A DNA stretch of 13,322 nt, taken from positions 1 to 13,322 of the forward strand of contig JAADIN010000124.1 of assembly GCA_013151315.1 (NCBI GenBank), given 5' to 3'. Origin of the DNA: Planctomycetota bacterium. Its GTDB lineage: Bacteria; Planctomycetota; Planctomycetia; Pirellulales; Lacipirellulaceae. A model generated the notes under the pieces. The model saw nothing but the letters and a program-made list of their open reading frames with translations. It had not been told where the DNA came from and made no database searches. Position numbers and translations under genes: made by a program. Below are positions 1-7,990 of this stretch, one piece after another; position 1 is the stretch's first letter, and each line of letters opens with the position of its first letter.

Positions 1-102
1 GTTGGCCTCCTGCCAAAGAAATCGATCTTCCATGAAAGAAACCGAATTGTTACATAGATGAGACCTCTGAATCAATCGTGAAATGCTCTAAGACGTAACC
101 AA

Positions 103-142
103 GCGCTAGCCATGGTTGATGTGGAAAAACCGTGGCTAGCGC
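103..142. repeat. 15-bp inverted repeat (hairpin)
   Basis: Arm 103-117 (GCGCTAGCCATGGTT) pairs with 128-142 (AACCGTGGCTAGCGC) through 14 Watson-Crick pairs and one T-G wobble, leaving a 10-base loop. No T-run follows on either strand, so it is not a classic intrinsic terminator. The palindromic GCTAGC core and GC-rich stem resemble dispersed intergenic hairpins of planctomycete genomes. That resemblance is from memory and was not searched. Confidence 0.75.
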
Positions 143-180
143 CACACAACAAGGTAGGAAGAGAAGGATAAACACCGAGT

Positions 181-189
181 TGCTATTAT
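181..189 (+). promoter_or_regulatory. Possible extended -10 promoter element
   Basis: TGCTATTAT fits the extended -10 pattern TGnTATAAT with one mismatch. No -35 hexamer is recognisable 16-18 bases upstream, which extended -10 promoters can tolerate. Transcription from here would give a leader of about 140 bases to the chosen start at 337. It would also begin too late for the longer reading frame opening at 199 to have much of a leader. Confidence 0.3.
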
Positions 190-336
190 TTTTGTGGTTT
201 GCGACTTGCAATCGTCCTGCTTCGGTTTCCAGCCAAGTTGCCCTCCGCCGTTCTCCGGGATACAACGAGAGGAGGCAGTTGGACGGTAGTGGCGTGTTAC
301 ATTTCTGCACTCATGATTTGGATTCTCAGGACCCCT

Positions 337-2133
337 ATGCGAACCTCCTCTTGCAGGCCTTGGAATAGTCCGCCCGCTGTGTTGACGAGTGCTCTCGCCC
401 TTCTGCTTGCGATGCTGTTAGCGCCACGGAGCTTAGCGGGTGGCGGGCCTGAAAACGTATTTCTCCTGGTCAACCCCACGAGCCAGGATTCAATGACGGT
501 CGCGAACCACTATGTCGACCTACGAAAAATCCCACCCTCCAATGTTCATTACCTCGATTGGGACCAAGAAAAACCTGGAATCAGCGGCAAGGCGTTTCGA
601 GAAAAAATCTTACTGCCTGTTATGAAAGAAATTGAGCAGCGGGGCCTCGCAGGCCAGATTGACTACTTGATTTACTCTTGCGACTTTCCTTGGAAGGTGA
701 ACTTTGCCAGCGATTTCCCCGACGAGAAGTTCACGCCTGGTTACCAGCCGCAGGGTTCAATTACCGGCAGCACCTACTTAGGGGCTTTCGTGAAAGCCAA
801 GCGAAAGGAGATGTTTGGTCTCAACACGAACTTCTACTTTGTGCCAAACAGTGGAATAACGATTTCTCGAGGTTTCCATGCGAAAAATCGTTGGCTTCCG
901 GGGGGCAAACGGGCAGACCTCCAAGGCATACCTTACCTGCTGTCGATGATGCTGGGCGTCACCTACGGTCATGGTAATTCCGTCGAGGAAATCATCCGCT
1001 ACCTCCAGAGTGCCAGGGAGGCCGATGCAACCCACCCTCGAGGGACCGTCTATTTCCTCAAGCACAGCGGGCCTCGATCCACGCCGCGCCACCATCTGTT
1101 TCCCGAAGCAGTGCGCGAGCTGGGCCTCGCGGGAGTCAAAGCCGAAATCATTAAAAGCCGTTTTCCTCAAGGTAAAAAGAATGTGATCGGGCTTACCGTG
1201 GGAGTGCCTACCTTTGACATGGCCGCCTCGGGATGCCGCATGTTGCCTGGCTCGATTGGAGACAATCTGACAAGCACAGGCGGCGTAATGCATGTCGGAG
1301 CAGGCCAAACGCCGCTCACGGATTTTCTTCGATACGGAGCCGCAGGCGCTTGCGGCACCGTTCACGAGCCCCTGAATTATCCCCAGAAATTCCCCTCCCC
1401 TTTTTTGCATGTCCATTACGCCCACGGGTGCTCGCTTGCCGAGGCGTTTTATCAGTCGATCCATGGTCCTTTCCAACAACTACTCGTCGGAGACCCGCTT
1501 TGCCAGCCCTGGGCAAATATCCCCGAAGTAAAAGTGGCCGGCCCCACGAAGAAAAGATTTGTCTCGGGTTCGATAACACTCACGCCCGCTGTCTCTTTGA
1601 AAAACCCCTCGCCAGTTCGTCACTATGACTTGTTCGTTGATGGCATTCGTCGAAAGCGGTGTCGGCCTGGCGGAAGTTTTCGTCTCGACACGACAAAGCT
1701 TTCCGATGGCCTCCATGAGCTTCGCGTCGTAGCTCTCGACAAGTCGCCTATCGAGACCCAAGGGCGCTGGATTGGCCAACTCTCCGTGAAGAACGGCCAT
1801 GATGCCGTGCAGCTATCGATTAAGAACCAATCGCAGCTTGTCAGCGCAGACTACGTAGTTGTTAAAGTCGCATCAACTCAGAAAAATCCTGTCCTCATCA
1901 TGCACAATCACCGTGAGCTCGCAAAAGTTCCGGGGGGAAACGGTAGTGCCCGAATTGCGGTCGATTTGCTAGGATCCGGTCCGATTACGCTTCAGGCAAG
2001 AGTCGAGGGAACGGCATCCCTGACTAGCCCGTCCTTGAAAGGAGGGCTTTTTTCTAAGCCGGTCCGCTTGGTTCTCCCTCTAAGGAAAGCGGAAAGCAGA
2101 AAACGGAAAGCCGAGAGCGGTACGACGCCATAA
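337..2133 (+). CDS. TIGR03790-family secreted protein
   Basis: The product has 598 residues and no known biochemical function. The frame is open from 199, but the ATG at 337 is preferred. AGGA sits 5 bases upstream, and residues 1-34 then form a clean signal peptide: an Arg-containing n-region, a hydrophobic LTSALALLLAMLLAP core and a likely cut after SLA. The mature protein begins with ENVFLLVNP (39-47), which with later landmarks matches the family: GGVMHVGAG (315-323), GTVHEPLNYPQKFPSP (340-355), HYAHGCSLAEAFYQS (360-374) and LLVGDPLCQPW (382-392). The last part resembles the end of gingipain/caspase-like folds, but I cannot assign a catalytic pair. A beta-rich, Ig-like stretch follows (about 407-484). 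The C-terminus, KAESRKRKAESGTTP, is encoded by an array of 7-bp DNA repeats and is probably not part of the ancestral fold. The family occurs mainly in genomes with exosortase, so a role in surface-protein handling is inferred only. Confidence 0.8.
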   Translation: MRTSSCRPWNSPPAVLTSALALLLAMLLAPRSLAGGGPENVFLLVNPTSQDSMTVANHYVDLRKIPPSNVHYLDWDQEKPGISGKAFREKILLPVMKEIEQRGLAGQIDYLIYSCDFPWKVNFASDFPDEKFTPGYQPQGSITGSTYLGAFVKAKRKEMFGLNTNFYFVPNSGITISRGFHAKNRWLPGGKRADLQGIPYLLSMMLGVTYGHGNSVEEIIRYLQSAREADATHPRGTVYFLKHSGPRSTPRHHLFPEAVRELGLAGVKAEIIKSRFPQGKKNVIGLTVGVPTFDMAASGCRMLPGSIGDNLTSTGGVMHVGAGQTPLTDFLRYGAAGACGTVHEPLNYPQKFPSPFLHVHYAHGCSLAEAFYQSIHGPFQQLLVGDPLCQPWANIPEVKVAGPTKKRFVSGSITLTPAVSLKNPSPVRHYDLFVDGIRRKRCRPGGSFRLDTTKLSDGLHELRVVALDKSPIETQGRWIGQLSVKNGHDAVQLSIKNQSQLVSADYVVVKVASTQKNPVLIMHNHRELAKVPGGNGSARIAVDLLGSGPITLQARVEGTASLTSPSLKGGLFSKPVRLVLPLRKAESRKRKAESGTTP

Positions 2134-2169
2134 CATTCTTTGGCTTTCGGCTTTCCACTCTCGGCTTTG
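2084..2169. repeat. Head-to-head arrays of 7-bp repeats around a stop codon
   Basis: Five 7-base units run from 2084 to 2118: GGAAAGC, GGAAAGC, AGAAAAC, GGAAAGC, CGAGAGC. After the TAA at 2131 come four units in opposite orientation, 2142-2169: GGCTTTC, GGCTTTC, CACTCTC, GGCTTTG. An 11-bp exact inverted repeat (2107-2117 with 2158-2168) lets the arrays pair as a large stem with a 40-base loop. The first array is translated as KAESRKRKAES. The structure could also act as a terminator, though no T-run follows the stem. Confidence 0.8.
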
Positions 2170-2186
2170 AGTCACTCTTGCCCTCG

Positions 2187-2214
2187 TTGACACATGATTT
2201 CTCGGGGATAGGAT
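2187..2214 (+). promoter_or_regulatory. Sigma-70-like promoter for the TPR gene
   Basis: A perfect -35 hexamer TTGACA (2187-2192) is followed after 16 bases by TAGGAT (2209-2214), a 4-of-6 match to the -10 consensus. Transcription would start near 2221 and give a leader of about 60 bases to the ATG at 2280. The promoter lies downstream of the ATG at 2178, so that upstream start is unlikely to be used from this transcript. Confidence 0.5.
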
Positions 2215-2279
2215 GGATAGGGGGCTCTTTGTTTTCCCCCGATTTCACTGCTTGCCATCTTAAAAAACCTCTTCCCCAA

Positions 2280-5200
2280 ATGCCGAATATGCAAAGGTAT
2301 CGTGTCAATTATTGGTTGCTCTTCGGATTCCTAGCAGGCAGCCTTCTGATCGTGGCGGTCGCCTTCCTTCTGGTGCATCCGTGGCAAGTCAACCGCAAAG
2401 CGAGTTGGTTCCTTGAACGGGCCGACCAAGCTTTTTCGGAGAACGATCTTCGAGAAGCTTTTAACTACCAGCACCTCTATGTCAGGTACCGGAAAAAGGA
2501 AGACGATGCTCGTATCAAGCTATCGCATATGGCCGTCGACATCTCGCAATTGGACGATGCGACCCGTGAAGACTATGGAACGGCTTATCGCATCCTGGAC
2601 GACACGGTAAGACGAACCGGCGATGCCGAGCTTCGCCGCCGGCTTGCAGACATGCTAATGGGCTTTAGTCCACAGCAAGCGATTGTTCATATCCAGGAGC
2701 TCCTTGAGGACGATCCTAACAATACCGAGCTCCAAGCGTTACGAGTTCGAGCTCTTTTCTTGACGAAGGATTTCCGTCGTGCAACGGAGCTAGCCCTTGG
2801 ACTCATTGGCTACGACAAGCAGAGCAAGGAGTTCGATCCCAAAAAAGCAACCGCGGCGGACCAGCCCGAAATCTACGCACTCCTCGCTACGGTACTCCAC
2901 GAGAAGCGCAAGACCCGAGAACTTGCTCGCCAGGTAATTGACCGACTCGTCGAGGTGAATCCCGAATTGTTTGATGCGCATCTCAAGCGTTCGACCTTTC
3001 TCTATCAGATCAATGAGACCGAAGAGGCGGGGGTTGCCTTGGAAAAGGCGTATGAGCTCGCGCCGACCGATTTCGCAGTGTTACAGCGCAAAGGTCGTGT
3101 CGCACTGACAGAGAAAGACTACGACGCCGCGAAAGAATTCTTTGAAAAGGCGTTGGAACTTTATCCTGACAAGATCGAGATCTACCAACTCTTGGCACAG
3201 ACGGAGACTCGCCGAAATCAGATTGAGGAAGCGCTCACCATCCTTGACCAAGGCATCGCGCGATCTGACGAACGGCGGTCCCTGCATTTGTTGATTTTTA
3301 AAATCAACCTTCTTTTTGAAACCAAGGATTTCGCTTCCGTCAAGAAAGAGATCGACGCGCTATCCAAAATGAAATCCGTATCGACTTCAGCCCTTGAGCC
3401 GCTTGTTGATTACCTGCGTGCGCGCGTGAAGTGGGGAGAAAAGAAATGGGCAGAAGCCGCAAAGGATTTAAATCGAGTGCGACCTTTGTTATTTGCTTTT
3501 CCCAATGAACAAATTTTGGCAGGATTTTTTCTTGGCCGTGCTTACGAGAACCTGGGGAAACTCGATCTCGCGCGGCAGGCCTACGTACTTGTTCTTCAGA
3601 GCCGTCCCAAACACTCGGCCGCTTTGAAAGGCAAAAAACGAGTGGACCGAAGGATTCGGCCCGACGAGGTCGTCGAGGACTCTAACAGTATCAATTCGGT
3701 CGTCAAGGGAATGCTCGCCCGCCCCGAGGATCAACAGGACTGGGAAAAGGTAGACCAACTGATCGCGAAGATTGCGGAGGAGCGTGAGATCACAGGGGTT
3801 CCTTTATCACTCCAGCGCGCCCAAATTTTCCTACAGCGTCAGATGTTTCCTGAGGCGAAGCAACTTATTCAGGACGCTGCCAAGCTCGAACCGGAAGACG
3901 TCAACGTACGAATGGCGGCAGTGAAGCTGCTCTACATGGATCCGGCGAGCGGGCCTGCGAAGGCTTTGGCGTTGCTCGACAAGACGGTGCAGCAGTTTGG
4001 CACGACTCTTCAGAGCCGCGTACTTCGCGCCGAGCTCCTGCTTTCTCTTGGCGGCGACGACGTCGCAGAAAAACTACATGCACTGACCGAAGGCATTGAA
4101 GAGTGGAGTCCTGGCCAGCAAGGCCAGCTCTTCTCGAGTCTCGGCGTGGCATTCCAACGGCTGAACTTGCCTGCAGATGCTCTTCAATACTGGAAAAACG
4201 CAGTCGGGGCGGCTCCCAACAATCTTCCCCTACGGATGCGTTGGTTCGAGATTGCGCTGCAACTACGCGACGAGGACGCTATGGGCGAAGCTCAGCAACA
4301 GATTCTGGAGCTCGTGGGAGATAAGAACGATGCCTCCTACATTCTCACCGAGGTAAAGCGTCGGCTGCTCGGGTTTCGACTCGAACAGATCTCGCGGGAA
4401 GAGGTTCTCGAAGCTCGCGGTTTGCTGGACACGGCTCTGCAGCAACGTGCCGAATGGAGTGAATTGCACGTCCTCTACGGCCAACTGCTGATTTTCTTAA
4501 ACGAAGACATCGACCTTGCGTTGCAGCATCTTGACGACGCACTGAAGTACGGCCCCGCCAACGTCAATGCAGTCGGCCTGCAAGTGAAGCTGCTCTCAAA
4601 GCGAGGGCGCTTCGAAGAAGCCAGGGAAGCCATGAATCGACTGCCGCAGGCGAGCCGAAGTAGAGTACTCGGTAGCGCGGAAGCGGAAGTCCTGCTAGCA
4701 ACCGGCGACAACGACGGGGCCTTCGAAGCGGCCGAAAAAATCGCCACGGGGCAGCCAGAGGTCGCAAAAACTCAAAAATGGTTCGCCAAATTGGCCCAAC
4801 AAGTCGGCAAGCTCGACTCGGCAGCTGCCGCCTATCAAAAGGCGGCTCGTCTCACACCGGGAGATGTCGACACTTGGTCGCAACTGCTAAGCATCTACGC
4901 AACTCAGAAAAAGTCGGACGAGGTGTTGGATGTCTTGCGTAGGGCACAGCTTTCGCTTGATGCGGAGTTTTTGCCCCTGATAGCAGCAAAATCTTTCGAA
5001 CTGCAAGGCCAGTGGCGAAATGCTGAGAAAATCTACCTTGCGGCCTATTCCGGTCGGCTCGAGGAAGTGGTTGTTGCCAGACGCATGGCTGACTTCTATC
5101 TTCTCTGGACAAGAGCTGATGCGTCGAATCTTCAGAGGGCTGGTAAATTCATCAACCATATCTTGCGAGCATCTTACGAAGGTAAAATACCGTCAGATCA

Positions 5201-6560
5201 CGCACAGGCTCTCTGGGCACGAAATCTAGCCGCCCGCCATCTTGCGAACACCGGCAGATATCAAGACTCGCTCAAAGCTCAGCGCCTTCTGGCGCAAAGT
5301 GAGGTGGACGGCAAGCTGTCGATTGTTGATCAGACGTTGCAAGCCAAAATCCTTGCGTCTCTCAAAGACCCGGCATCCCAGGGCAAAGCGATCCGACTAT
5401 TTACCGAGCTCCAAAAAAACGGCCATCTGCAAAAGAAAGGCACCCTGGTGCTGGCTCAACTTTTACAGAATGCGAATCGTTGGCAGCGTTGCGAAGAGCT
5501 GATGCTGGACGCTTTGGGGACTTACGGCGCGGATACCCAGGTTTGGACGACTTACATCAGCATGTTGATTGACCGAGGCGAGTATTCCAAGGCCGAGAGG
5601 CGTATCAAACGCCTCAAGCAATTGGCTCCCCAAAGTATCTCTTACATTCGGCTTCTTGCGCTGTTGGCCTCAAAAAAGGGCGACCAACCACTTGTTCGCA
5701 AAACGTTAGCGGCGTTGCTTCCCGAAAATCTCAAGGGAGCGCTTGACGCCGATCAGTTGCAGGCAATCCGTGCAGTAGCGCAGCTTGCGACCTTATGCGA
5801 AGACTTTGAACTGGCGGAAAAACTCTATCAACTCTATGCCCAGCGTTTGCCCAAAGCGGCTTTTGAACTTGTGCAATTCCAGGCACTCTATGGCGACGCC
5901 GAGGTGGCCATGGAGGCCATGGAAAAAGAGTTTCCAAATCGTAGGGACGGTGTTTTGGCCTTATCAACTCAGATGCTACGCAAACGGCGCGATGAGATTG
6001 GCGATCGTTACGACGAACAAGTCAATCGAATGCTGGCTACCGCAATTCGTGACGACCCTGATTCTACCGGACGACTCATGTTCCGAGCAGAAATCCTAGA
6101 GATTGAGCAGAAGTACAACCAAAGCGCTGAAGCTTACGACAATCTCCTCCGGCGCGACGATCTCCCAAATCGAGTGCGTGCGGTAGCCATGAACAACCTC
6201 GCATTCCTCCTCGCCATGCTGGGCGAACGTCTCGAAGAGGCAGAGCAACTTGTCGATCAGTCCATGGAAACGTTTGGACCCATCGGCGATCTACTAGATA
6301 CTCGTGCCTTGGTTAGGATCGCGAGCAAAAAATATGACTTGGCCATCGAGGACTTAACTCTCGCGGTCTCGGTGAGTCGGGACCCCATCAAATACTACCA
6401 CTTGGCAAGAGCACAACTGCTCGCCGGCGACAAAAAAGGGGCCCTGAAATCGTGGGAGGAAGCGAAGAATCTGGGGGTCGAGAAAGAAAAACTGCCACTT
6501 CTCGAACAGCCCGTCTATGAAGAATTTGAAACGACGATCGGGCAGTCTGGATCAGCCTAG
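2280..6560 (+). CDS. Giant membrane-anchored TPR protein
   Basis: The product has 1426 residues and is built almost entirely of helical TPR-like repeats. The frame is open from 2178, but the ATG at 2280 is chosen because it lies just before the membrane anchor and downstream of a TTGACA promoter; the ATG at 2289 is an equal alternative, and neither has a clear ribosome binding site. One hydrophobic segment (about residues 11-33) should anchor it, leaving the repeats outside the cytoplasm. Clear TPR units include residues about 264-298 (FAVLQRKGRVALTEKDYDAA, then FFEKALELYPD) and a C-terminal block at about 1302-1400 (NNLAFLLAMLGERLEEAEQL, RALVRIASKKYDLAIEDL). No enzymatic domain is visible. 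Such repeats usually form protein-binding scaffolds. Its position directly after a TIGR03790 gene suggests a shared envelope or export role, comparable in architecture to the large TPR proteins of exosortase loci; that link is inference. Confidence 0.85.
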   Translation: MPNMQRYRVNYWLLFGFLAGSLLIVAVAFLLVHPWQVNRKASWFLERADQAFSENDLREAFNYQHLYVRYRKKEDDARIKLSHMAVDISQLDDATREDYGTAYRILDDTVRRTGDAELRRRLADMLMGFSPQQAIVHIQELLEDDPNNTELQALRVRALFLTKDFRRATELALGLIGYDKQSKEFDPKKATAADQPEIYALLATVLHEKRKTRELARQVIDRLVEVNPELFDAHLKRSTFLYQINETEEAGVALEKAYELAPTDFAVLQRKGRVALTEKDYDAAKEFFEKALELYPDKIEIYQLLAQTETRRNQIEEALTILDQGIARSDERRSLHLLIFKINLLFETKDFASVKKEIDALSKMKSVSTSALEPLVDYLRARVKWGEKKWAEAAKDLNRVRPLLFAFPNEQILAGFFLGRAYENLGKLDLARQAYVLVLQSRPKHSAALKGKKRVDRRIRPDEVVEDSNSINSVVKGMLARPEDQQDWEKVDQLIAKIAEEREITGVPLSLQRAQIFLQRQMFPEAKQLIQDAAKLEPEDVNVRMAAVKLLYMDPASGPAKALALLDKTVQQFGTTLQSRVLRAELLLSLGGDDVAEKLHALTEGIEEWSPGQQGQLFSSLGVAFQRLNLPADALQYWKNAVGAAPNNLPLRMRWFEIALQLRDEDAMGEAQQQILELVGDKNDASYILTEVKRRLLGFRLEQISREEVLEARGLLDTALQQRAEWSELHVLYGQLLIFLNEDIDLALQHLDDALKYGPANVNAVGLQVKLLSKRGRFEEAREAMNRLPQASRSRVLGSAEAEVLLATGDNDGAFEAAEKIATGQPEVAKTQKWFAKLAQQVGKLDSAAAAYQKAARLTPGDVDTWSQLLSIYATQKKSDEVLDVLRRAQLSLDAEFLPLIAAKSFELQGQWRNAEKIYLAAYSGRLEEVVVARRMADFYLLWTRADASNLQRAGKFINHILRASYEGKIPSDHAQALWARNLAARHLANTGRYQDSLKAQRLLAQSEVDGKLSIVDQTLQAKILASLKDPASQGKAIRLFTELQKNGHLQKKGTLVLAQLLQNANRWQRCEELMLDALGTYGADTQVWTTYISMLIDRGEYSKAERRIKRLKQLAPQSISYIRLLALLASKKGDQPLVRKTLAALLPENLKGALDADQLQAIRAVAQLATLCEDFELAEKLYQLYAQRLPKAAFELVQFQALYGDAEVAMEAMEKEFPNRRDGVLALSTQMLRKRRDEIGDRYDEQVNRMLATAIRDDPDSTGRLMFRAEILEIEQKYNQSAEAYDNLLRRDDLPNRVRAVAMNNLAFLLAMLGERLEEAEQLVDQSMETFGPIGDLLDTRALVRIASKKYDLAIEDLTLAVSVSRDPIKYYHLARAQLLAGDKKGALKSWEEAKNLGVEKEKLPLLEQPVYEEFETTIGQSGSA

Positions 6561-6607
6561 TGCTTTGCCATGACTAAAAATTGGGGTTCGAGGCGTTGTC
6601 AAATCAG

Positions 6608-6636
6608 TTGTTCCTCCGGTGCCACAAGGTTAGGAT
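6608..6636 (+). promoter_or_regulatory. Weak promoter-like element before the acidic-tail gene
   Basis: TTGTTC (6608-6613), a 17-base spacer and TAGGAT (6631-6636) lie in the 155-base gap after the TPR gene. The -10 hexamer is the same TAGGAT seen at 2209. The match is 3 of 6 at -35 and 4 of 6 at -10, so chance is possible. The leader to the ATG at 6716 would be about 73 bases. Confidence 0.25.
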
Positions 6637-6715
6637 AGGTGCTTTAGACGCCAAGGGACACCGAGCGAACCGGCGTCCGTCTAGCATCCTCCGAGAAATA
6701 CCAGGAGTCTTTTTT

Positions 6716-7861
6716 ATGTCTCTCCAACGCATAGGCCAATCCGCCGCCCCCTACATTTTGTGTTTTTGTGCGAATCTTTTTGTTGCCTTGAGTGTCGCAT
6801 GGAGTCCGTTGGCAACCGAAACACATGCTCAAGATTCGGCCGAAATGTCGGCCGTGTATGGACGTGGGGTCCATGCCTACTTCAGCAACCGCATGTCAGG
6901 TGCCGAACAGTTGTTCTCGCAAGTTATACAAGCCGGTTCGACCGATCCTCGTGTCTATTACTTTCGAGCCATGGCCCGCCTTCGTACGGGTCGCCAATAT
7001 GAAGCAGAAGAGGATATGAAAGTTGGTGCGGCGTACGAAGCGCGTGATCCGGGCAGCCAGCATTCGATTGGCATCGCCTTGCAAAGAGTTCAAGGGCAAG
7101 GGCGCCGCAGCTTGGAGCGATTTCGTCGCGAAGGTCGGCTGAATCGTGTTCAGCAGCATCGTCAACAATCCCAATTGCGTTACGAGCAACTTGAGCAACG
7201 TGGACCGCAAGTATTACGGCGCGAAACACCCGTGCAGCTAGAGCAACTTTCCAAACCCTCGATGCTGCAAACTATTCCGGCAGTGCCCACTCCTGCGGAA
7301 ACTGGGCCTGCTCCTACGGAAGCTGGGTTACCCGCTCCCGTAGCAGCGCCGATTGCCGAAGAAGACGATCTGTTTTTCGACTCAGCACCAAAGCCGGAGA
7401 TGGCCCCTGGCACTCCTGTCGATCCCTCCCCCGCACCTGAGGCAAGCGATTCGGCTGACGATTTTTTTGACGATCCGGCTCCCTCGAAACCTGCGGAGGC
7501 TGACGAAGATCCCTTTGCAGATACCGCTGAGATCGGGGATACACCTGAGAGCAACACGGATCCCCCAATGGCCGAAGAAGCCGCTGCTTCGGAAGAGGAA
7601 GCTTCCCAGCCGACAGCGGAAGACGACTTCTTCGGAGACTTGGCCGCAGAAGAAGGGAACGCAGAAGAAGGAAACGTAGAAGAGGAGAGCATTGAAGAAA
7701 TGCCGGCCGAGGAATCCGACGATTCTGAGAGCGAACCCGAAGCATCGGAGTCTGAAGAAGCCGAGCCAGCCGAAGAACCCTCCGATTCTGAAGAGCCCTC
7801 GGAATCTACAGAAGAGGAGTCGGATCCCTCGGAAGCTGACGACCTCTTTGGCGATTTTTAA
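6716..7861 (+). CDS. Secreted TPR-like protein with acidic DDxF-motif tail
   Basis: The product has 381 residues and belongs to no family I can name. The frame is open from 6581, but the ATG at 6716 has AGGAG 8 bases upstream and immediately starts a signal peptide (residues 1-39, hydrophobic around APYILCFCANLFVALSVAW, likely cut after HAQ). Residues about 48-110 look like one or two TPR helical pairs (YGRGVHAYFSNRMSGAEQLF, then VYYFRAMARLRTGRQYEAEE). A Gln/Arg-rich basic segment follows (about 122-170). The rest is a long, disordered, very acidic Pro/Glu/Asp/Ser tail with five aromatic-acidic motifs: DDLFFD (217), DDFFDD (248), DEDPFAD (263), DDFFGD (303) and the terminal DDLFGDF (375-381). 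Bases 7646-7690 are three 15-bp tandem units encoding AEEGN, AEEGN and VEEES. It follows the giant TPR gene on the same strand. The basic middle and acidic tail suggest a protein-protein or metal-binding role; function is unknown. Confidence 0.8.
   Translation: MSLQRIGQSAAPYILCFCANLFVALSVAWSPLATETHAQDSAEMSAVYGRGVHAYFSNRMSGAEQLFSQVIQAGSTDPRVYYFRAMARLRTGRQYEAEEDMKVGAAYEARDPGSQHSIGIALQRVQGQGRRSLERFRREGRLNRVQQHRQQSQLRYEQLEQRGPQVLRRETPVQLEQLSKPSMLQTIPAVPTPAETGPAPTEAGLPAPVAAPIAEEDDLFFDSAPKPEMAPGTPVDPSPAPEASDSADDFFDDPAPSKPAEADEDPFADTAEIGDTPESNTDPPMAEEAAASEEEASQPTAEDDFFGDLAAEEGNAEEGNVEEESIEEMPAEESDDSESEPEASESEEAEPAEEPSDSEEPSESTEEESDPSEADDLFGDF
7646..7690 (+). repeat. 15-bp tandem repeat, three units, in coding sequence
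   Basis: Units at 7646-7660, 7661-7675 and 7676-7690 begin GCAGAAGAAGG, GCAGAAGAAGG and GTAGAAGAGG. The first two differ at one base and the third is more diverged. They encode AEEGN, AEEGN, VEEES, so the period keeps the frame. Slippage here would lengthen or shorten the acidic tail by five residues. Confidence 0.8.
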
Positions 7862-7902
7862 TCTTACTACTTTCGCGTAATCCTTCAGCAAACCGAAGCA
7901 GA

Positions 7903-7990
7903 ATGGCCACAAAAAGTCACAAAAAGGAGGTGAGGACATTGAGTCGAGCGATTCGTCCTTTTCGCGTTTTTTTGTGCTTTTCGTGGCTAT
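7903..7990. repeat. Long imperfect hairpin enclosing RBS and start codon
   Basis: Arm 7903-7925 (ATGGCCACAAAAAGTCACAA and three more A) pairs with 7969-7990 (ending TGTGCTTTTCGTGGCTAT). I count about 22 pairs with one mismatch and one bulged T. A second stem lies inside: AGGAC 7933-7937 with GTCCT 7955-7959, then GAGTC 7941-7945 with GATTC 7950-7954. On the - strand the right part reads through codons for HEKHKKTRKG. This low-complexity pattern is one I recall from spurious ORFs derived from dispersed DNA repeats in planctomycetes and related phyla, so a dispersed repeat is likely. Confidence 0.65.
7925..7941 (+). promoter_or_regulatory. Strong Shine-Dalgarno deciding a TTG start
   Basis: AAAGGAGGTGA (7923-7933) matches the anti-Shine-Dalgarno end of 16S rRNA along its whole length, and the AGGAGG core ends 8 bases before TTG (7939-7941). 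The alternative ATG at 7903 has no such site. The TTG start also puts a basic residue pattern and a hydrophobic core directly at the N-terminus, as expected for an exported lipoprotein. Confidence 0.7.

Larger units (their letters stand above)
1..336. other. Intergenic leader region, no gene supported
   Basis: No convincing gene is seen here. Small open frames on both strands have no recognisable family, no good ribosome binding site and no consistent signal. Bases 1-57 stay open in one + frame and could be the tail of an upstream gene, but the fragment is too short to say. The stretch holds a strong 15-bp hairpin at 103-142 and an extended -10-like promoter element at 181-189. It most likely serves as spacer and control region for the gene starting at 337. 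Confidence 0.5.

Noticed and set aside
103..142. Hairpin as an intrinsic terminator of an upstream gene
   Set aside because: No T-run follows on either strand, and no upstream gene end can be identified.
199..336. N-terminal extension of the TIGR03790 gene
   Set aside because: It would bury the signal peptide 46 residues inside the protein. The ATG at 337 has a ribosome binding site and a proper signal peptide.
778..1479. 233-residue frame on the - strand inside the TIGR03790 gene
   Set aside because: The opposite strand has clear family motifs and a signal peptide; this frame has neither domain nor ribosome binding site.
7180..7692. 170-residue Ser/Ala-rich frame on the - strand
   Set aside because: It is the mirror of the acidic Glu/Asp/Ala codons of the + strand gene at 6716-7861, with no start signal or family.
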